Assembly (NCBI GenBank): GCA_035448825.1
Contig: DAOTJS010000001.1
Location: forward strand, 236,479 to 300,478
DNA: 64,000 nucleotides
Source of the DNA: JAGNGI01 sp035448825
Lineage (GTDB): Bacteria; Fidelibacterota; UBA2242
Reading direction: 5' to 3'
Every line of letters begins with the position of its first letter. Position 1 is the stretch's first letter. Positions 53,801-62,543 of the stretch are shown here, one piece after another. The notes below the pieces were generated by a model that saw only the letters and a list, made by a program, of their open reading frames with translations, ran no database searches and was not told where the DNA came from. A program made the position numbers and the translations under genes.

Positions 53801-54987
53801 ACCGATTTCCTTTGATAAGTCGTTGACATATCGCGCACCTTTTTCACCACGCGCTCCAGAGCCGAAACAGTATAATAAATGTCATTGCTGGTATTTTCAC
53901 GTCCCATACTAATGCGAATTGAACCGTGGGCTAACTCGGCGCCAACGCCTGTTGCCAGAATTACATGGGAAGGATCGAGAGAACCGGAAGCGCAGGCTGA
54001 GCCGGTTGAAACTCCAATTCCTTCCAGGTCTAAGTAGAGTAAAATTGATTCACCTTCGGCTCCGGCGAAGGAGACATTCAACGTCCCGGGTAAAGCATCG
54101 GTAGGATGACCATTGAATTGCACGTCGGGAATATTATATTTGATTCCGTCAATTAACATTTTTTTAAACCGGCGCAAGCGTTCGGCTTCGTCGGACATCT
54201 CTAACTTGCGCATTTCAATGGCCTTGGCAAAAGCTACAATGCCGATCGTATTTTCAGTGCCGGCGCGTCGGCCGCGTTCTTGATGACCGCCGCGAATTAA
54301 GGGGCAGAAGGGAGTGCCGCGTTTGACATAAAGCGCGCCAACCCCTTTCGGGCCATAGATTTTGTGGGCGGAAAATGTCAGAAAATCAACGTCCAGATCT
54401 TTGATATCGACGGGAATTTTTCCGACGGCTTGAACGGCATCGGTATGGAAAAAAGCGCCTTGAGAATGAGTCATTTCGATAATGGTTTTTATATCTTGAA
54501 TGGTGCCGATTTCATTGTTGGCATACATAACCGAAACCAGAGCCGTTTTTTCCGTCAGTAGTTCTTTAAGCACCTCGAGTTTAACTTTTCCGGTGGCGTC
54601 AACGGGTAAATAATTGACAGTTGTGCCGCGTTCTCGCAGACATTTGGAAGTTTCCAGAACACAGGGATGTTCGATAGCTGTGGTGATTATTTCATCGCGG
54701 AGATTGCGTTCCAAACGGCAAACCTGAGAAGGGCAGGAGAGACTATTAAGAACGGTATTGTTGGCTTCGCTGCCACTGCCGACGAAAATGATTTCGTCCG
54801 GTGCGGCGCCGATGAAATTTGCGACAATTTCGCGAGCCTGTTCGATTTTGTGTCGAGCTATTCGGCCGACAGTGTGGAGACTGGAGGGATTTCCGTAAAT
54901 ATCCAGCATTTCGTTGATAGTTATTTTGACTTCCGGGTGCAATGGAGTCGTAGCATTGTGATCTAAGTAAATAAATCTATCTGGCAT
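53797..54987 (-). CDS. nifS: cysteine desulfurase, NifS/IscS type
   Basis: A 396-residue PLP enzyme. It opens with YLDHNATTPLHPEV; the PLP lysine is in FSAHKIYGPKG; the active-site cysteine loop is STGSACASGSLDPSHV. It supplies sulfane sulfur for Fe-S clusters. Its position just downstream of the hydrogenase genes suggests a dedicated or convenient supply of clusters for that enzyme, but a terminator lies between them. Confidence 0.95.
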   Translation of the reverse strand: MPDRFIYLDHNATTPLHPEVKITINEMLDIYGNPSSLHTVGRIARHKIEQAREIVANFIGAAPDEIIFVGSGSEANNTVLNSLSCPSQVCRLERNLRDEIITTAIEHPCVLETSKCLRERGTTVNYLPVDATGKVKLEVLKELLTEKTALVSVMYANNEIGTIQDIKTIIEMTHSQGAFFHTDAVQAVGKIPVDIKDLDVDFLTFSAHKIYGPKGVGALYVKRGTPFCPLIRGGHQERGRRAGTENTIGIVAFAKAIEMRKLEMSDEAERLRRFKKMLIDGIKYNIPDVQFNGHPTDALPGTLNVSFAGAEGESILLYLDLEGIGVSTGSACASGSLDPSHVILATGVGAELAHGSIRISMGRENTSNDIYYTVSALERVVKKVRDMSTTYQRKSV

Positions 54988-55055
54988 TTTATCCTCTATA
55001 AAATGAATTCTTTTATCAATTTTTCGATTGCAAAATTACTACGACCTCGATTATT

Positions 55056-55091
55056 AAAAAAGGGCAAACTATTAAGAAGTTGCCCTTTTTA
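55056..55091 (-). terminator. intrinsic terminator after the hydrogenase operon
   Basis: GGGCAA (55062-55067) and TTGCCC (55080-55085) form a stem extended by A/T pairs, with T-rich tracts on both sides. It can terminate transcription leftward, just after the hydrogenase stop, and rightward as well. Confidence 0.75.
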
Positions 55092-55113
55092 GAGATAGAG
55101 AGGAGGATGATTG

Positions 55114-57045
55114 TTACACTAATTTTTTGCCACGCGGCATATAGCTAGTATGCAAGAGTTTGTGACTTTTATGACCACAGGGACCATCTACCAGGAATTC
55201 CTGATAAAGTCTGATAATGGCTGGATTTTCATAGGATTTGCGAACTTCGCTGGCTTCGTCCTCAGCATAAATAGCTCGCGCTCTTGCAGCACGAATTTCT
55301 TCATTAGTTGGAATCGGCATTCCACCGCCACCCAGACAACCACCTGGGCAAGCCATAAATTCAATAAAATGGCATTCACTCAATTTGCCGCCGGATTTAA
55401 TATTTTCCAGCACTTTCTTAGCATTGGCTGTGCCATGCGCTACCGCCACTTTCAGAGTAGCACCTTTTAGCCAATCCCAATTAGGAATTAAATGCTTTAG
55501 CAAATCCGGAACCGGACCGACTTTGGTTATTGGTAACTCGGCGTAGCGCACGCCTTCAAAGCCGCGCACGGGCATTACGCGAGCATGTTCAAATAGATTG
55601 TCAATGCGGTCGCCGGTGATCAATTCATAGACAGTCCGAATAGCGGATTCCATAACGCCGCCGGTTGCCCCGAAAATAACACCCGAACCGGTGCGAGTGC
55701 CGAACGGTTCATCGAAATCGGATTTAGGCATATTCGGTAAATCTATTCCAGCTTCCTGGAACATTCCAGCCAATTCGCGCGTCGTCAAACCATAGTCAAT
55801 ATCTTTAAAACCGGAGGAATTCATCTCAGGGCGATTACACTCGAATTTCTTAGCCGTACAGGGCATTAAGGCTACGGTAACAATATCGGCCGGATCAATG
55901 TTATTAAGCTCAGCATAATAAGTTTTAATGACGGCACCGAACATTTGTTGGGGGCTCTTGGCCGACGACAGGTGCGATAACATTTCCGGGTAAAAATGTT
56001 CGATATATTTTACCCAGCCGGGCGAACAGGAGGTAAAGAGCGGCAATGACACGGGTTCTTTCTTTACCAAAGCCTTATACAGTCTCAAAATAAGTTCGGT
56101 GCCCTCTTCAATAATGGTTAAATCGGCCGAAAAGTTGGTGTCGAAAACTTTATCGAAACCACAATATCGCATAGCGGTATTCATTTCAAAAGTTAGCGGA
56201 TTGCCAGCCGGTAAACCAAAACACTCGCCAATAGCCGACCGCGGCGCCGGGGCAGTCTGAATTACAACATGCTTAGTCGGATCATCAATTGCGGCCCAGA
56301 TCGCATCACTTGGATCGTTGGCGTGCAAAGCACCGGTCGGACAACGATTGATACATTGTCCGCAATTAATGCAAATCAGTTGCGCCATAGGATTGTCCAT
56401 AAAAGTGCCGATGCGAGTTTTATTACCGCGCTCGACGGCTTCATAGACGCCGACTTCCTGTAAATCAATGCAAGTGCGAACGCAACGACGGCAAAGGATA
56501 CATTTATCCATATCGCGCACGATCGCATAACTAGAATTATCGCAGCCATAGGTTGGTTTATCAACGTGTCCAAACCGATAGAAATCAACACCATATTCGT
56601 GAGCTAATTGTTGCAATTCGCAGTTATTATTGCGCACGCAAGAATAGCATTCACCATAATGACGCGCGAGCAGAAGGTCAATAACATGACGCCGTGCCTG
56701 GCGAACTTTGCGAGTATGAGTATGAACCACGATCGGCTGGCTTATAGGATAAGCACAGGAAGCCTGGAGAGTTCGCATCCCTTCGACTTCCACAACACAA
56801 ATACGGCAAACGCCGCTGATACACAAGTCGTTATGATGACAGAGAGTTGGAATATTAATGCCGAGCATGCGGGCGGCATTCAGAATCGTAGTTCCCAGCG
56901 GAACGCGAATTTCTTTCCCGTCAATGACTACCTTGATAGTCGCACCAATCGCGCCGACATCTTCCGGTGCTTTGATAGTAGAAGGAGTTGTACTTTTGGG
57001 GGCGCGAACCGTGGACTCGGTTATTACTTTTTCTTTATCTTCCAT
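55114..57045 (-). CDS. NAD(P)-linked [FeFe]-hydrogenase catalytic subunit
   Basis: A 643-residue HydA/HndD-type enzyme that makes or consumes H2. An N-terminal [2Fe-2S] domain has PTLCHHNDLCISGVCRIC. The His-Cys [4Fe-4S] site HYGECYSCVRNNNC and two [4Fe-4S] clusters, CILCRRCVRTC and CINCGQCINRCP, follow. The H-cluster motifs are TSCSPGW, MPCTAKKFE and FMACPGGCLGGGG. A short small-subunit-like tail ends it. It lies 11 nt after the NuoEF-like gene, with which it should form an NADH-linked, possibly electron-bifurcating complex. Maturases HydEFG are not in this window. Confidence 0.95.
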   Translation of the reverse strand: MEDKEKVITESTVRAPKSTTPSTIKAPEDVGAIGATIKVVIDGKEIRVPLGTTILNAARMLGINIPTLCHHNDLCISGVCRICVVEVEGMRTLQASCAYPISQPIVVHTHTRKVRQARRHVIDLLLARHYGECYSCVRNNNCELQQLAHEYGVDFYRFGHVDKPTYGCDNSSYAIVRDMDKCILCRRCVRTCIDLQEVGVYEAVERGNKTRIGTFMDNPMAQLICINCGQCINRCPTGALHANDPSDAIWAAIDDPTKHVVIQTAPAPRSAIGECFGLPAGNPLTFEMNTAMRYCGFDKVFDTNFSADLTIIEEGTELILRLYKALVKKEPVSLPLFTSCSPGWVKYIEHFYPEMLSHLSSAKSPQQMFGAVIKTYYAELNNIDPADIVTVALMPCTAKKFECNRPEMNSSGFKDIDYGLTTRELAGMFQEAGIDLPNMPKSDFDEPFGTRTGSGVIFGATGGVMESAIRTVYELITGDRIDNLFEHARVMPVRGFEGVRYAELPITKVGPVPDLLKHLIPNWDWLKGATLKVAVAHGTANAKKVLENIKSGGKLSECHFIEFMACPGGCLGGGGMPIPTNEEIRAARARAIYAEDEASEVRKSYENPAIIRLYQEFLVDGPCGHKSHKLLHTSYMPRGKKLV

Positions 57046-57056
57046 AAATATCCTCT

Positions 57057-58760
57057 TTAGGCTTTTTCAGGCACACGGCCTAAAATTTCTGATTTAAAAT
57101 TTTCAATAATTGAGACAAAGGCATTCGGACTGGATTGACCCAAACCGCATTTGGAAGCCAGTTGAATTGTTTCTGCCAGACGCATCAGTTCATTTAGATA
57201 GGAAACCGAACAGCGTCCTTTTTCGAGTAGTTTTAAACCTTCGAGAAGCTTAACATTACCGTCGCGGCAGGGGGTACATTGACCACAGGATTCTTCCACG
57301 AAAAATTCCATAAAATTGATAGCGACCTCAAGCATATCCACTTGCGGACCGAAGATAATAATCGAGCCGCCGGACGAAATATCCTCAAAGGCAATAGTTC
57401 GGTTGAAATCCTTGCGCGCTACACAGCGGCCGGAAGCGCCGCCAATTTGTACCGCCTTGGCATTTTCGCCCTTGACTTCTTTTAACAATTGCTCAATGGT
57501 GATACCGAACGGCAATTCGTAGATACCGGGTTTTTCACAGTCACCTGAAACGCTGAAAAGTTTGGTGCCGCTGGATTTCTCGGTGCCGTGTTCATTGAAC
57601 CACTTAGCGCCTTTGACACAAATGAGAGCTGCATCCAGAAAAGTTTCGACGTTATTGACAATGGTCGGATGATTTTGAAAACCGGTATCAACCGGGAAAG
57701 GCGGGCGGTTACGCGGTTCACCGCGGTAGCCCTCCAACGATTCGATCAGTGCGGTTTCTTCGCCACAGACATAAGCGCCGGAACCCATTCTGATCTCGAT
57801 GTCGAAATTGAAACCTTCCTTGCCAAGAATGTTTTCGCCGAGTAAGTTATTCTGGCGACGATTTTCGAGTATTTCCTGGAGGTGTTTTTTGAGATAGAGG
57901 TATTCACCACGTAAATAAACAAAACCTTTATCTGCGCCAATGGCATAAGCAGCAATCGTCATTCCGTCGAAAATCATTTCGGTGTGGTCAAAAAGTAAAT
58001 AGCGATCCTTGAATGTTCCCGGTTCACCTTCATCGGCATTACAGACTACGAATTTCTTAGCACTTTGTGCCGCTCCCGCCAGTTGCCATTTGACTGCTGT
58101 TGGGAAACCAGCCCCGCCGCGACCTTTCAGCCCGGATTCGCGAATTAGGCCGATCACACCGGAACGAGTATTCTTCAGAGCGGCTTTCAGACCTTCTCCC
58201 GGTTTTAAATCATGAGACAGGATTGGGCCGCTTTTTTTGACATTGGAGGGCACTATCTTCGGAAATTCGGACTTGACAAAATCACGCCGACAATCGGCAA
58301 TAATTTGAGGTACTTTCTCAGGAGTAACTTTAGCAAACAAACGATCATTGATTAACAGAGCCGGCCCCTGATCACACATTCCGAGGCAGTTGGTATATTC
58401 GAGAGTGAACATCCCGTCTTTGGTAGTTTCGCCGAATTTGATGCCGAGTTCATTCTCCAATTGGCGGGCGACCTTGGCTTTGCCGCTCAGATCGCAGGAA
58501 ATCGTCTGGCAGAGGCGCAAAACGTATTTGCCTTGTTTTTCTTTGCGCCGGAAAAAACTATAAAAGCTGGCGACGCTTTCAACTTCTACGGGATGAATGT
58601 CGAGAGCGTGCGCTGTTTCTTGCATTACTAAATTCGGCAAATAACCATACTTTTCCTGCAAATCTTGTAGAATCGGAAGCAGGGCTGAACGGTCATCGCC
58701 GTAGGTTTTTTTCAGGTCGGAAATCTCCTGATTGATTTTAACACGATCCAATACTTGCAT
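57057..58760 (-). CDS. fused NuoE-NuoF-type hydrogenase diaphorase subunit
   Basis: 567 residues. The N-terminal 150 are NuoE/HydC-like, with a thioredoxin-fold [2Fe-2S] site (CQTISC and NCLGMC). The rest is NuoF/HydB-like, with the FMN/NADH site GLKGRGGAGFPTAVKW, DEGEPGTFKDR, GSGAYVCGEETALIESLEG and the [4Fe-4S] motif ESCGQCTPCR. The C-terminal ferredoxin extension found in many HydB subunits is missing. It passes electrons between NADH and the hydrogenase. Confidence 0.92.
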   Translation of the reverse strand: MQVLDRVKINQEISDLKKTYGDDRSALLPILQDLQEKYGYLPNLVMQETAHALDIHPVEVESVASFYSFFRRKEKQGKYVLRLCQTISCDLSGKAKVARQLENELGIKFGETTKDGMFTLEYTNCLGMCDQGPALLINDRLFAKVTPEKVPQIIADCRRDFVKSEFPKIVPSNVKKSGPILSHDLKPGEGLKAALKNTRSGVIGLIRESGLKGRGGAGFPTAVKWQLAGAAQSAKKFVVCNADEGEPGTFKDRYLLFDHTEMIFDGMTIAAYAIGADKGFVYLRGEYLYLKKHLQEILENRRQNNLLGENILGKEGFNFDIEIRMGSGAYVCGEETALIESLEGYRGEPRNRPPFPVDTGFQNHPTIVNNVETFLDAALICVKGAKWFNEHGTEKSSGTKLFSVSGDCEKPGIYELPFGITIEQLLKEVKGENAKAVQIGGASGRCVARKDFNRTIAFEDISSGGSIIIFGPQVDMLEVAINFMEFFVEESCGQCTPCRDGNVKLLEGLKLLEKGRCSVSYLNELMRLAETIQLASKCGLGQSSPNAFVSIIENFKSEILGRVPEKA

Positions 58761-58774
58761 TGGTTTTTCCTTTT

Positions 58775-59140
58775 TTATTTTAATAATTGATTGATTCGTT
58801 CCAGCAGGACGGATGGCCTGATTGGTTTTTGCTCAAAAGCATCCACCGGCACCATTTCCGAATCTTTTCCGAAATCCAGACCGGTAACCTGTCCAACGTT
58901 GGTCAGCATCAAAATCGGGACGCGGGCTTTGGCTTTCAAATCCTGCGCCATAACGAAACCGTCGTCCGGTTCCTGCATCATAACGTCCAGAACAACAATA
59001 TCCGGTTTGTCTTTATCGAACACCTGCATACCTTCCTGGCGGGAATGGGCTTTGGATACTTTATGTCCGGCACTTTCCAGGACAATCGTGACCGCCGATA
59101 CGAAATCCGGATCGTCATCAACGACCAAAACTTTTGCCAT
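58775..59140 (-). CDS. stand-alone receiver domain protein heading the hydrogenase operon
   Basis: A 121-residue CheY-like receiver. It has the acidic pair VVDDDPDF, the phospho-acceptor Asp in VVLDVMMQEPDD, the Thr in LMLTNV and the Lys in FEQKPI. No output domain follows. It is the first gene of the operon, 14 nt before the diaphorase gene, so it may regulate the hydrogenase by protein contact. Confidence 0.88.
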   Translation of the reverse strand: MAKVLVVDDDPDFVSAVTIVLESAGHKVSKAHSRQEGMQVFDKDKPDIVVLDVMMQEPDDGFVMAQDLKAKARVPILMLTNVGQVTGLDFGKDSEMVPVDAFEQKPIRPSVLLERINQLLK

Positions 59141-59510
59141 AAAATTTTCCTCCGTTTATATAATAAATCAAGTTGATCAGATCACGATTGCCAAATAGAC
59201 AAACTATCGGATGAATTGGGTTATAATACAAATCTCCCTCGGGATTGGAGCGGTTCAGCTGTAGATTCATACGGTTTTTACGACTCTCGATAATTAATAA
59301 TATTAGCTATTCTGTATCGTTTTCCTGAATATTTATCTTGCCAAAAAAGCGCCCAAAGTTAGATAAAATAATTTAATTTTTCACGGGAAATCTTGAGGAT
59401 TTATTAAAAATCTCTTAGTTGGATACTGAAAGAATAATAAGATTCGAAATAGTTCAAAATGTAAATAGTTATCATTTTCTATTTAACGGAAAATCTTTAC
59501 ATTCTCTTCC
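59141..59510. promoter_or_regulatory. divergent intergenic region, hydrogenase operon and PhoB/PhoR genes
   Basis: 370 bp of AT-rich sequence between the minus-strand hydrogenase operon and the plus-strand response regulator gene. It should hold both promoters. No hexamer pair convincing enough to place was found. Confidence 0.4.
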
Positions 59511-60191
59511 GTGAACGAATTGATTGCTATAATAGATGATGAGCCGGACATTCTCCAACTGGTGGTTTTGCAACTGAAGAAAAATGGGTTCCGTACCGCC
59601 GGATTTGCCGGCGCCAATGGATTTTATAATTTCCTGAATGAAAAATCGCCTGACCTTGTCATTCTCGACCTGATGTTGCCGGATATTGACGGAGTGGAAA
59701 TTTGTAAGCAACTGAAAAGCGATCCAAAGACGGCGAAAATTCCGATTATAATGTTGACCGCTCGCAGTGAGGAGTTCGACAAAGTCCTCGGATTGGAAAT
59801 CGGCGCCGACGATTATGTCACTAAGCCGTTTTCATCCCGAGAATTGATTGCGCGGGTAAAAGCCGTTTTACGACGTTCGCAACCGACTTCAGGCGAAAAT
59901 ATTCTGAAAATCGCCGACGGTTTGATAATTGATCTGGAAAAATATATCGTTTTGGCAAACGGTAAACCGATTACCCTAACCGCCACCGAGTTTAATCTCC
60001 TGAAAATATTGGCGCAAAAACCGGGGCATGTTTTTTCCCGGGAAAATTTGCTGGATCAACTCTGGGGTGAAGATAAAATCGTAGTCAATCGCACTATTGA
60101 CGTTCATATAAAAAACCTGCGGGAAAAGCTGGGCGAATACGGTCGCTTGATCCGCAATTTAAGAGGAGTCGGTTACAAACTCGAGATATGA
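59511..60191 (+). CDS. PhoB/OmpR-type response regulator
   Basis: 226 residues. The receiver domain (IIDDEPDIL, phospho-acceptor in VILDLMLPDIDG, MLTAR, KPF) is joined to a C-terminal winged helix (TATEFNLLKILAQKPGHVF, RTIDVHIKNLREKLGE, RGVGYKL). The start is GTG at 59511 with no clear ribosome site; an ATG is not available nearby in frame. It is coupled by 4-nt overlap to the kinase gene. Confidence 0.93.
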   Translation: MNELIAIIDDEPDILQLVVLQLKKNGFRTAGFAGANGFYNFLNEKSPDLVILDLMLPDIDGVEICKQLKSDPKTAKIPIIMLTARSEEFDKVLGLEIGADDYVTKPFSSRELIARVKAVLRRSQPTSGENILKIADGLIIDLEKYIVLANGKPITLTATEFNLLKILAQKPGHVFSRENLLDQLWGEDKIVVNRTIDVHIKNLREKLGEYGRLIRNLRGVGYKLEI

Positions 60192-61912
60192 AGAAGTCCT
60201 TTTTTTACCGCATTTTTTCCGGCTATTTAATTCTGATAGTATCTTTGACGATTCTGATTGTTGCGCTGTCATACAATTCACTTCGTAAACAATTCGTTGA
60301 AACTCAGATTGTTAACCTGCAGGATTTGAACACCAGTCTGTCGGTTTTATTGCTATCGGACAAAGAGCAGAGCCGATCCGATTTAGACCAGCTGATTAAA
60401 TCGCTGGGAACTGAAATCCAAGCGCGTATCACAATTATTGATACCACCGGTAAAGTCCTAGCCGATTCCGAGTCAGATCCACGCACGATGAAAAACCATC
60501 GCCGACGGCCGGAAATCGAGCAGGCTCTGAGGGGAAATATTTCGCATACTCAACGGTTCAGCACGACAGTCGAAGAAAATATGCTTTACGTCGCCTCGCC
60601 GCTGGTTCGGAACGGTCAGACCGTGGCCGTCGTGCGCACGAGCATTTACCTGAGTCATTTAAACGACATTTTCAAGCCAATTCTCAATCGAATTATCAAA
60701 ATCGCTATACTCATAATTATAATTGCGTTGAGTGCGGCTTTTCTACTGGCACGTTATTATTCCAAACCGGTCAATCAATTGGTTACGGCCGCCCGTCAAA
60801 TTGCACAGGGTAAACTCGATACTCGCGTTAATATTAAGACCAGCGATGAATTCGCGGAATTGGCTGATAGCTTTAATGCAATGACAGTCGAGTTGAATCG
60901 CTTGCTGGCGGATGTTGCCCGACAACGCGACGAATTGCAGACAATCATTGCGGCGGTACCTTCCGGTTTGCTCGTACTGGCGAACGACGGGCGAGTAGCC
61001 TTTTACAATCGTGAATTTCAAAAAATTACCGAGCGGGAAGAACTGCGGGATAAATTCTATTGGGAAGTTTTACGTCAGCCTCAGTTTACCGAATTTATCA
61101 AAGACCTTCAGGCGAATCGGGGCAATCGCACGCAGGAAATCGTTATCAATAGCAAAACCTATTTGTGTAGCGCTACCGCGGAGACAACTGGCGGTGAAAT
61201 AGTTCTGATCTTTTCCGACATTTCGGAATTGAAAGCCGTTCAAAAGATGAAGCGGGACTTCGTGGTCAATGTTTCCCACGAGTTGCGTACGCCACTGACC
61301 GCTATCAAAGGCTTTGTCGAGACGCTTCTGGAAGAAACCTCCGGCAATGAGCAGCGCTACTTGACAATCATTGCGCGACATACCGACCGTTTGATCAATA
61401 TTGTCAATGACTTGCTGACGCTGGCGGAAATTGAAGAAAAAAGTCAGTTGGAATATGAGACTATTAGTCTATCGAATTTGATTAATGATACTCTTAAAAT
61501 TTTTGAGGAACGCCTGCAGGCTAAAAATCTTAAAGTAGCAGTTGAAATCGCCAGTGACCTGACGACGATCAAGGTTGACCCATTCAAATTCCAACAGGTT
61601 TTAATCAATCTTCTGGATAATGCCATTAAATACACCGAAAAGGGGCAAATCACCATCCGCGCGCAAAAGAAAGCAGATCAGGTACAAATCACCATTCAGG
61701 ATACCGGTTGCGGCATTCCGCCGGAGCATCTGCCGCGAATTTTTGAGCGGTTTTATGTTGTGGATAAAGCCCGCTCGCGTCAGATGGGCGGCACCGGTTT
61801 AGGACTGGCAATTGCCAAACACATTGTTCTACTCCATAATGGTAATATCGAGGTCGAGAGCCAACCGGGATTCGGGACTAATTTTATTATTACTCTGCCG
61901 GTATATAAATAA
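60188..61912 (+). CDS. PhoR-type sensor histidine kinase
   Basis: 574 residues. An N-terminal transmembrane helix (about 8-28), an extracytoplasmic domain (about 30-150), a second helix (about 160-182) and a HAMP domain come first. A PAS-like domain (about 240-345), HisKA with VNVSHELRTPLTAIKGF, and HATPase with NLLDNAIKYTEKG, DTGCGIP and GGTGLGLAIAKHIV follow. The stimulus is unknown; phosphate or envelope stress are the usual ones. Confidence 0.94.
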   Translation: MKKSFFYRIFSGYLILIVSLTILIVALSYNSLRKQFVETQIVNLQDLNTSLSVLLLSDKEQSRSDLDQLIKSLGTEIQARITIIDTTGKVLADSESDPRTMKNHRRRPEIEQALRGNISHTQRFSTTVEENMLYVASPLVRNGQTVAVVRTSIYLSHLNDIFKPILNRIIKIAILIIIIALSAAFLLARYYSKPVNQLVTAARQIAQGKLDTRVNIKTSDEFAELADSFNAMTVELNRLLADVARQRDELQTIIAAVPSGLLVLANDGRVAFYNREFQKITEREELRDKFYWEVLRQPQFTEFIKDLQANRGNRTQEIVINSKTYLCSATAETTGGEIVLIFSDISELKAVQKMKRDFVVNVSHELRTPLTAIKGFVETLLEETSGNEQRYLTIIARHTDRLINIVNDLLTLAEIEEKSQLEYETISLSNLINDTLKIFEERLQAKNLKVAVEIASDLTTIKVDPFKFQQVLINLLDNAIKYTEKGQITIRAQKKADQVQITIQDTGCGIPPEHLPRIFERFYVVDKARSRQMGGTGLGLAIAKHIVLLHNGNIEVESQPGFGTNFIITLPVYK

Positions 61913-61959
61913 CCTCTCGCAAAGGCACAAAGAAAATTTATTATGTTTGTCGGAAGCCC

Positions 61960-62150
61960 GAATGGGTGCATGATTGCATGATTGCATGAATGCATGATTG
62001 GGGAGTGCCTTTAAGTGCTATTAAGAAACTCGCTATTACGAAGTTGTTTCGATGCACGGTTGTATAAATGCATGGATGAATGAGTGAATGGATGGATAGA
62101 ATTTTATTGAAAATTAATTAAGTACTGTTAAGTGCTTTTAAGTGATAGTT
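61960..62150 (+). repeat. decamer-phased intergenic repeat array, copy 3
   Basis: Starts with an 8-bp CATGATTG/CATGAATG series (about 61967-61998), then CTTTAAGTGC, TATTAAG, a GATGAATG/GATGGATG series (about 62071-62097), and GTACTGTTAA, GTGCTTTTAA, GTGATAG. This combines the motif types of the other two loci. It begins about 45 bp after the kinase stop, in a 630-bp gap. Confidence 0.7.
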
Positions 62151-62321
62151 TGTTTGTTATTTTTCCCGCCGAGCGGGATTCTCTCACCAGAGACTTCTCC
62201 GGAGCCTCCGGAGTATTCGGGGGCTAATTGAATACATCAAGATTACTTAAACTGTTTTAACAGTTTCTAATTAGCACTTTTCTTTTTTTTCTATTTTCTT
62301 AATCTTAGCTTTACTTGAGGC

Positions 62322-62429
62322 GTCACTCTTCGATGGACTCAGAGTGACATTGTAAGTTTTCCTGTCATCCTGAGTTTATCGAAGGATGAGTTAATCGGAA
62401 AACTACAGGTCGAGTTACCAACTCGACCT
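62322..62429 (+). repeat. cluster of three hairpins upstream of the beta-helix gene
   Basis: GTCACTCT/AGAGTGAC (62322-62348), TCATCCT/AGGATGA (62365-62389) and AGGTCGAGTT-ACC-AACTCGACCT (62407-62429, perfect). The middle one has the TGTCATCCTGAG...GAAGGATGA form common as an intergenic repeat in many bacterial genomes. They lie in the 630-bp gap between the kinase gene and the beta-helix gene and could act as terminators or REP-like elements. Confidence 0.6.
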
Positions 62430-62543
62430 ACATCACTAAGCCTGCTAAAAAAAAGCTTGCTATTTTAAATAGAAGGTTAGAATATATGATAGTTGCGGAA
62501 AGGAAATATTAACGGTTTTTATTAAGAAAATAGGGAGGAAAAA

